NCBI GenBank assembly: GCA_029962745.1
Contig: CM057162.1
Span: forward strand, 16,539,817-16,603,816
Reading direction: 5' to 3'
Origin: Echinometra lucunter
Taxonomy: Eukaryota > Echinodermata > Echinoidea > Camarodonta > Echinometridae
Length of the DNA: 64,000 nucleotides
The notes below the pieces were generated by a model that was not told the origin of the DNA, did no database searches, and was given only the letters and a program-made list of their open reading frames with translations. A program made the translations under genes and the position numbers. Positions 56,689-64,000 of this stretch are shown here, one piece after another; the first letter of the stretch is position 1, and every line of letters starts with the position of its first letter.

Positions 56689-58925
56689 CTAAATCATATC
56701 GTGTTGCCAATCCACTGAACCAGCTGGGGAATTAAAGTAGTGCTTGAGGTAGTGCCTCTGGTGGACCCCTGAGAATGTTGACACATTCTTTCCATGGGTA
56801 TGGTCACCATCTGTCATCTGTCTTCCTTGACGCCATTCACCAGGTATTAGATGGTTGTCCTCAGCTTCATGGTCGATGGTCTGTCGTGCGATATCAGGAT
56901 ATCGGATCCGGAGAAGGTTGTGAAGTGTTACACACGCAAGAATGATAGAGTCAACGGTCTCTGGAGATTGGTTCAAGCAGCCGAGAAGACACTGAAAGCG
57001 CATAGCGAGAAGCCCGAAAGCATTCTCGACAACACGTCTCGCCCGTAAAAGTCTGTTTGAAAAGGCAAATAATATTAATGTTTTAAGTATTGTGTGCAGT
57101 GCAAGTACCTTGGCAAATTACAATGGGTCTGAAGGGGGAGTGAAAGAGATGCGGAATGCATTAATTTCGAAATAAGCCTTATGATAAGGGGGAAAACAGA
57201 ATGGAATTCTACTTCTTTTTTCTATTCTTTTCAAAAAAGAAACGCTTATTAATTAAAGAGGAATTCGCAGAACAGAATATATTTTATCATAAATATTACA
57301 TGTGAACAGGTTGAGATTGTGACTAATATTATTCATCTTAAAAACAATGTTAATATGGCCAACCAAAATGACCAAAGGAACAAGAAATCTCATATTACAT
57401 TTGAAGGAGACGATAACAAGATTTACATTATTGACTAACCTATAATTAAATGTCCTCTCTTCGTAGGTCAGGTTGTGTCTCGAATAGGGCTTCATCATCC
57501 AGCACTTCAAGGGAAAAGCGTCATCTCCTATTAGGTAGTATGGGGTGTCCTTATCATCACCAGGCAGTGGGGTGGGCGGTGGCAGACCAAGGTTGCTCTC
57601 CTCCAGCATGGTTTTGAGTTCACAGTTATTGAACAGCTGGGCGTCGGACGCACTTCCATTGGCCCCAACACTGACCCAAATAAACTTATAGTTTGCGTCC
57701 ACCAGCGCAAGAAGTATTAGGGAAAAGAACCCTTTATAATTGTAGAACAACGAACCAGAATTCTTCGGTTTCTTTATCCTGACATGTTTGCCGTCTATTG
57801 CCCCGCAGACATGTGGAAAGTTCCACTTGGTTTGGAAGTCACTGGCAATTTCCTGCCACTGCTCAGGGGTGACGATGGCTGGCAGAACTTCTTCAGAATA
57901 CTCCTGTATCACAGCTTCCAATACTTCTGGGACGAACTTGCTGATGGTATTTTTCCCCACTCGGAACGAGTACATCAGCTCTGCATATGAGGCACCAGTT
58001 GCCAGATGACGAAGGGTAATGGCCAACTTTAATCCAGGTTGCAGGGCTTCCCTAAAATTAAGAAAGAATTTGAATATTAATTGCCCTCAGAAACCGTCAT
58101 GGTGTGGTACATATCTCTCATTGTACATGGAGGCAGAGAAATTACATCTTCTAATTGGTCTCTGTGGTTCTCCAGTGATTGCAAACCCCATCAACAAAAC
58201 AAGAATAGCATCACATAAAACTTCAGTATGACGCCTCATGCATAAAAATGAATGATAGATGCCAGAGAACGGACAATATGAAGACATTTTCTCTACAGAA
58301 CACTAGTACAGACTCGTTATAACATTACCACGTGATAGAAAGACTTAGTGCAATGACTTGAAAAGAGCATGCATGAAGTCCTGTGGTAGCAAGTAGGTCT
58401 GTGAGATACCTTCTGGTTGCAAGTATTCCCTGGGTCGGGGTCATCATTTCGACATAGCGAGTCTGTGGTAACGTCCCCAAAATAATACAGGACATTTCCG
58501 GGGTACTTTCCTGTGGTAACTCCCAGAGAATTACGAAATGAGTATCAATAGATTTATATTTGAAACGACTATTTCATCATGCTTTTAAAAAGGTGTAATT
58601 ACCTGAAGTTAGTGTCCTGCTTCTTTATTCGAGGCGATATGCGGTCAAGAAGCTCCCCAAATATGTCGGCGTCCACTCTCAGGAAATTTTTAAACCCTTT
58701 TGGGTCCTCTCTATTAAGCTCATTCAGCAGTTGTTCATATTGTCCAAAGAGCGGTCTCCGAGTCAACCACTGCCTCACCCAGATTTCCCTGTGCCGTTGC
58801 TGCCTACGCGTCCTCCTGCATCTACGTTCATCAACTTCTTCTTTTTCGAGCTGAACCACAGCCATTACCCTGTTTCTCTGGAGCTCTAACCACCTAGCCC
58901 ACAACTGTAACTGTTCGATTTCCAT
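56689..58925 (-). CDS. PIF/Harbinger DDE transposase, intact
   Basis: Three minus-strand exons, 58925-58603, 58051-57440 and 57052-56689, join in phase 2 at both junctions to give 432 residues. ATG at 58925 starts MEIEQLQLWARW. The first junction reads NFR|EALQPGLKLAITLRHLATG, the helix-turn-helix-like region conserved before the nuclease domain. DDE residues: D about 194 in CGAIDGKHV, D about 244 in GSASDAQLF, E about 321 in RRVVENAFG. YLIGDDAFPL is the usual block between them. Length and order match Harbinger transposases (DDE_Tnp_4/HARBI1 type). It excises and inserts the element by binding its TIRs. No inactivating change seen. Confidence 0.93.
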
Positions 58926-59029
58926 CTCTTTCAAGTTTGAGATGAACTGAACCCTGGTAAAAAAAAATGAGTACTGTACCATCAGCTGACGATAATGTTT
59001 GTGCAACCACAGTCAATTCACCACTGATC

Positions 59030-59291
59030 TTGGATCTCTTTTCGAACAAGTTGATCTGCTTGGGTCTAGATTGTGTAGAGATCGGATGGACGTCCAGCTA
59101 GTCTAGTAGGGATCGCGTTGGGATCGTATGTAGATCGGAATGATCGAGAAGAGATCTAAGTAGTGGTCGACTGTACGTCGTGAAGGAGTCGTGAATGGTC
59201 GAATATGGGTCGTGAATGGTCAAATAGCGGTCGGGAAGAGCTCGTGTTTAGGCATGTGGTCGGGATTGGTCGGGGAAAAATGGGTGATCGG
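59030..59291. repeat. Harbinger right subterminal GATCG-rich region
   Basis: Many GATCG/GGTCG words (for example GGGATCGCGTTGGGATCG, GTAGATCGGAATGATCGAGA) mirror those in 51447-51880 at the left end. Probable transposase or partner binding sites by analogy; binding is inference. Confidence 0.7.
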
Positions 59292-59337
59292 GCTTGATCG
59301 GGCTTGGTTGGGTTGGTTTGATCGGCAGTGGGAACCT
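59292..59337 (-). repeat. Harbinger right terminal inverted repeat
   Basis: Ends CGGCAGTGGGAACCT; inverse of 51401-51446 with two mismatches. Confidence 0.92.
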
Positions 59338-61933
59338 AGCATAAAAGAAGAGCCGGGCTGGATACAAGTTAGCTTTGCGACTAAAAATGGAGCTGTTGGT
59401 ATATTTATCAGGAACACAAACTGGACTAATTCTGTCCCCTCATACAAAAACTCAGTGCACACAAAGCTACATTTCCCTGCGCACAGTATGTACTGTACAT
59501 GTATACAGGTATATGCGATCCACAGTGGGAGCAAATTGACAATGTCTGCCATTTAACCCTCGCAGTTTCTGGTGAACAGGGTCATAATGGGTATGTTGCA
59601 GCGTGGGGAATCCCCGCTTATGCGGGGCAGACATTGTGCGATTAGGTGAGGGTGCGCGTGTAGGTGTGTATTTTTATGCTGAAATTTATGCGTGAATTAG
59701 AGTAATAAGAAAAGGTGAACATCTCTACCACGATCTGATCATGGGCATAGATTGAGGATAACCTGCAGCATAAGTTGATTGCCAGAACAACGACCTCTAT
59801 TTAACGTGCGTGTGTATGACGTAATGAGAAATACCCTTCCATATCCTTTCCTTGACAGGGAAGAGGGTACACTCGAAAAATCCATGCACGGACTCAGAAG
59901 GCATGTTGGAATTATCAATTTGAATGAATTAATGGTAGCTCCCAATCCAGGATCTCAATACGCACGATAAAAAAATGCACAGCAAGAAAATACAAAAGAA
60001 TACGTACTATCATGAAAGACACGATACATGGCCACGCACACTTCAGTCGTTCCGGTATATATAAGACTGTGTCCCTTCCCTACCCTTTTTTCCGAACGAA
60101 TTTGTTCCCAATTCTGTTCACATCTTTAATTCATTTGTTCAAAGTTAAACTGTAACATGATGTAGTACAGTGTGTATTAATTTGAGTAGGCCTATGAGTA
60201 TATCCTCCACGAATTCTTGCCTTCTCTTCTTTTCCTTTCTTCTTCTATTTCCTTTAATTTTCCTTTATTCATTCTATTAGTTAAAGACTAAGTGTCTCTG
60301 CGGTATTGCAGACGTTGCAATTTATGTTTCCAGGGGTTTGAGATGACCATATTTTGGCAGGGTCTGCATTTAAACTTATGTTGTTTAATCTGAGCCTGCG
60401 AATTATTCCTCCGCCGTTTCTCTACTATTAATTAAAATATTAAACAGTTAATAAAGCTAACATTTGTAATTATAACAATATAACCCAGTCGTAACCACTG
60501 ATTCTCGTCCAGATAACGTCTCCAACAAGTAATCTATCAAAGTGAGTGATACGAACCCCCTCCCCATACCCTTGAAATATGCAAATTATGCTAATTTGTC
60601 TTCATTACGGAGCACCTATACGGGTACGTTGTAAGCTCCACTGGTTTACACATTATATCAGATGTGCTGTCGTTACGATATCTTTACCCAATATTTGTAT
60701 TTCATTCCGTTTTTGAAGGTTAGATTTTTCACTGTATTTCAGAAGAGTTTATGTTCTGATGGGATGACCTTTAATAAGTTGTAAGAAGTCGCTATTACTT
60801 ATTTATTTACTTTTACCTTATTCATTTTTGCTGCTTATCTTTGTATGATTTTTCACATTTGTTTTTGAGCCCAACGCGGACCTGTGAGTAATATTATTGT
60901 TAATGTTACTAATTTTTTAAACGATTTACTTTGAACAGTTAACAAGGATAATATGAGTGTCTTTTCCTTTCTATAATAACACGTGATAATGAAGGAAATG
61001 ACAGACCTTCTAATGTCCCATGAAAAGCACTTACTTTCCGTTGCTCAGTAGTTTATCTTATCTTGTCCCGGAGCCTCATAGCTAATGACGCCACCTAACG
61101 ACAGCAGGTGTTGACCGGCTGCGTCTTTTTTTCCCGTACGCCGGCTGAATATGCCTAAACCTGAGCTCCACTCATTTAATTTTAACAGTACACTTTTTAT
61201 TTCTTTACAAATTTCATTGTCACTTAATGCCATTTCCGATATCCATTGGTCCTACGCTTACATTGCGTAAGAAATATATATGATTGTTTGGAATGAGTTA
61301 TTGAAACAGGCTAGAACAATATAACTCGGCCAAGTTTAATCTATGACTGCGTATTTTAGCAATACGTGATATTTATGTTATATTCTTTTTTATATTTTGA
61401 TAACATAAAACACACACACACACACACACACACACCAACCATCGGGAGAAAGCCCACTTTGGTATACAGACATCCATCCAAACATGGCATAAACAGCATT
61501 TAACATGCTGGTATATTTGGCACGATACTATTTGAATGAACAAGAATAGTATTCTGAATTTCTTTTTTCCGGGATTCAGTTTTTATGACAAGAAAATCGG
61601 CCCTACCCCATTCTTCGAGTCTCACCACCAAAGGGCTATGCAACGCTAGAAATATGTTCATTTGAAGTAGAAACCTTATTTAGAGAAAACATATCAATCA
61701 AGAATATTTTTTTTTAAATTCTTGTAACTATTAATATCGACGCTCTTGTATAAGTTGTGATGTAAGAGTGACGTAATTTGGGCATGCTTTTCATGGGTTG
61801 AACACCAGCATGGGATAGATTTGATTTATTTAATTTTTCCGATGTGCTGAAGATATTTATTTATTCATCGAGTCTCTTTTTTAACCAGTGTGTCTTCATG
61901 AATTAAAACAACTGTTTACTTGAAGGTGTCGGA
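59338..61933. other. Non-coding stretch
   Basis: No convincing gene. An (AC)n tract lies at about 61410-61434. Short open frames at 59191-59970 and 61045-61233 have no recognised domain or exon signals. Confidence 0.5.
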
Positions 61934-61941
61934 GTTGAGTT

Positions 61942-63145
61942 CAGTGATGTGTCCGAGTCCAGTCAGTCCGAGTCCGGGTCCAAGTCCGAGTACGGCCTTC
62001 CGAGTCCGAGTCCGAGTCCGGCACATGTGCAAATGTATTACATCCCAATTAGAAAAACCAGTTAAAACCATTTGGATTTTCAACTGTGGTACACTGGATC
62101 AACTGGTACCATGCAGTTGAATCCATTTGACCGAACTGGTAGGCTATATGTGCCAGTTTATTTAGCTGGTTTAAACTGGAAATTACTTGTTCACATTAGA
62201 CACTAGTTTATTCCAGTTGAAACCAATGGAATAAACTGGCAGACTCTGAAATCTGCCAGTCCATTCCACTTGAAACTAGTGGAATAAATTGGACAGATTT
62301 TATACCAGCTCAAAACCACTGGACACAACTGGCATATTTACCATTCGATTTCACCTGAAAGCAATGAAATAAACTGGCATATTAAAATATACAAGTTGAT
62401 TCCAGTTGAAACCAGTTGGAAAGTTCTCAGTTTGATTTAACTTGTTTCGATGGGTTTTATTAGTTTTAAGAGGAAATAAACAAAGTTGGATGAATTAAGA
62501 CCATTATTTTTTTTCCATTTGTAAAAACGTAGGATATATCATAGTGTTGAAGCCAGACCTGGAGCTAATATCCAGTTTAAACCATTTCCAATTTAAACCA
62601 CTACATTTAACTGGTGACTGCCTATTACTGAATCCCGTAGAAAAATACCAGCTGAATACCAATTGAAACCAGTTAATTTGCAAAAGTGACTTTTGGATTT
62701 GTGCAGATTCATTTTGTAATATAATATATTTCAATTTTCAGCATATTTCTTAATCACTAATTATTTAGTCTTATGTAATACATTTCCAAAATACAAAGGA
62801 TGTAAAATCAACAGTCATTATGGCATTATATCAATTTGTATCAATAACAGGTAATTAAACATGAACGAGGAAATACTAACCAGAACCAAAAGTGCATTTA
62901 TGCAAGTGATATTTGGAAATATTGTGGGAAATTTTGATGAAATTCCGGCGAATGGAAAATGAGATATCCGTTTGGATACGAAACCGCATTAGCGCCAAAA
63001 TTCCATGGACTCGTGCCGGACTCGTCTCCGAGTCATCGAGTCATAGGCCTCGAGTCTGAGTCCAAGTCTGAGTCCTAGACATGAACCTTCGAATCCGAGT
63101 CAGGCCCAAACGGACTCGAGTCCGGACTCGAGTCACACATCACTG
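61942..63145. mobile_element. hAT-like non-autonomous element, 8-bp target duplication
   Basis: The ends CAGTGATGTGT (61942) and ACACATCACTG (ending 63145) are inverted. They are flanked by a perfect direct repeat GTTGAGTT (61934-61941 and 63146-63153). The element is 1204 bp. Both ends carry arrays of GAGTCC/GGACTC words (61960-62025 and about 63005-63135, mirrored). The left interior (62045-62680) is filled with repeated CCAGTTGAAACCA-type words roughly every 20-50 bp on alternating strands. No transposase. hAT assignment follows from the 8-bp duplication and CAGTG termini. Confidence 0.9.
62045..62680. repeat. CCAGTTGAAACC word array
   Basis: Variants of CCAGTTGAAACCA and its complement TGGTTTCAACTGG recur about twenty times (for example near 62115, 62215, 62265, 62410, 62660), with AAACTGGCA spacers. 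It sits inside the hAT-like element. Confidence 0.75.
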
Positions 63146-63153
63146 GTTGAGTT

Positions 63154-64000
63154 AGTACAAACGAGTAAATGAAAACTGACCACTAGATGATTTATGGTTG
63201 ATGTAGATCAGATGTTAGTCGGTCTTGTTGGTAGTTTGTATCAGGGGTGGGAGCCCGGGTGGGGGGGGGGGGGGGGGGGGGGGGGGGTGGGAGCGAGCGG
63301 GGAGCGCGTTTCCGTTTTTCACCGTAACCTATGCAGCTTCTCGATATATTGCATCAAACATGCTGGTTTCAAAGTCTATGTTTCGTTTCAGCCATAATCT
63401 CTCTGTTTTCAGCTCTCCTACGCCCTATACGACGTGCAGCGGCGATCGTATACTTGTACAGAGAGAACAGATGAAAGAAAAAGCAAAAGAAATACAGAAG
63501 GAAAAGGGGCCTTCAAGGGACTGAAGGCGAAGAAACAGACGAGAGGATTGCCCAAAGAAATGTAAAAAGAAAGATAGATCCATAGGCCTAGAAGTCCATA
63601 AAGAAAAGGAAAAGTTATGGATAAAAGATAAAAGAAAAAATAATAATAAATAGAGTATCCTCTGTTCTTTCTTCATGTATTTTTTTGTTCTTCCTCTAAT
63701 CTATCCTCTCCCATGTCCATATGTTTTTATTTGTTCTTCCTTCCATCTATCATCTTCTCTCTCCTAATATATTTCATTAGCTTTTTTTTCTCCTTTAGAT
63801 AAGATCAGGCTCAGCCAGAGAGAAATATATATATATATAACTCCATGGGCTCAGCTCGTTCGCGCACATTATTACTGTATTATGTGCATGCAGTGGATAT
63901 CCTGGCTGTCGTCTATGTGCGCTGAGGACTTAGACTCTTTCACCAGAGCACTTGTAAGATTTTTTCGCGAAAATGCCTAGGCAACGATGTAAAACGGAAA
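63154..64000. other. Non-coding end of window
   Basis: A G run of about 27 bases interrupted once (about 63259-63289), an A/G-rich tract with ATAAA motifs, and pyrimidine-rich sequence. No gene recognised; an exon extending past the window end cannot be excluded. Confidence 0.45.

Larger units (their letters stand above)
51401..59337. mobile_element. PIF/Harbinger transposon, near-complete
   Basis: Terminal inverted repeats of 46 bp lie at 51401-51446 and 59292-59337 (start AGGTTCCCACTGCCGATCAA; two mismatches between ends). Inside are the two genes expected of PIF/Harbinger, converging: a MADF/Myb-like protein on + (52020-54138) and a DDE transposase on - (56689-58925). Subterminal regions at both ends are packed with GATCG words. 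No 3-bp target duplication could be read at the borders (left flank GATAC, right flank AGCAT), so the exact ends may differ by a few bases. The high TIR identity and intact transposase suggest a fairly young insertion. Confidence 0.92.

Noticed and set aside
57784..58009. Plus-strand frames of 68-73 codons and 56851-57048
   Set aside because: Shadows of the minus-strand Harbinger transposase exons.
51401..59337. 3-bp target duplication for the Harbinger element
   Set aside because: Flanks GATAC and AGCAT do not give a matching triplet under any end position I tried.
63225..63524. 99-codon frame with Lys/Glu-rich end
   Set aside because: Begins in a G homopolymer; the possible acceptor at about 63412 is not followed by any recognisable domain.
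1..64000. tRNA, rRNA and snRNA genes
   Set aside because: No cloverleaf with A/B box pairs or conserved rRNA stretch was recognised by eye; a covariance-model scan could still find divergent copies.

Overview
This is a eukaryotic genomic window: short exons with GT/AG borders, long AT-rich introns, many microsatellites, a 500-base assembly gap (10266-10765) and dense transposon debris. The best guess is a marine invertebrate deuterostome, probably an echinoderm such as a sea urchin. That rests on the AT-rich composition, IFI44-like GTPase exons beside immunoglobulin-receptor exons, a Tx1-like and two CR1-like LINE remnants, and foldback elements of the kind known from sea urchins. The species call is inference.

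Host genes. (1) At 5862-9980 (+) lies an IFI44-like small-GTPase gene of five well-supported exons plus one doubtful upstream exon. Its P-loop is intact, its other GTP-binding motifs are eroded, and it ends in a hydrophobic tail anchor. (2) From 20631 to 42255 (+), seven exons, all in phase 1-1, encode a membrane receptor with three immunoglobulin domains, one transmembrane helix and a short cytoplasmic tail. The signal-peptide exon was not found. (3) At 45246-45887 there are two exons homologous to the last two exons of gene 1. The first is one base out of frame. The second is open and joins in frame to the receptor's last exon. Either these are the stump of a second GTPase gene, or the receptor carries an IFI44-like C-terminal tail. 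This is the most interesting biological question in the window.

Mobile DNA. The clearest element is a 7.9-kb PIF/Harbinger transposon (51401-59337). It has 46-bp terminal inverted repeats, an intact three-exon transposase on the minus strand, and a MADF/Myb-like partner gene on the plus strand that carries one frameshift in an A8 run. Three hAT-like non-autonomous elements have perfect 8-bp target duplications (16214-16666, 25944-26045, 61942-63145). Foldback elements lie at 32537-36348 (155-bp tandem repeats in both arms), 39054-41051 (a 2-kb near-palindrome) and 43255-44971. LINE remnants lie at 3345-3905, 27270-28375 and 49626-51060. Smaller hairpin MITEs and satellites are scattered throughout, many associated with long C/G homopolymers.

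Layout: 1-5.8 kb repeats and a LINE end; 5.8-10 kb GTPase gene; 10-20.6 kb repeats and a gap; 20.6-42.3 kb Ig-receptor exons with transposons in the introns; 43-46 kb a foldback element then the GTPase-like 3' exons; 49.6-51 kb a LINE; 51.4-59.3 kb Harbinger; 59.3-64 kb no convincing gene and one hAT-like element. No tRNA, rRNA, CRISPR array or promoter could be supported.
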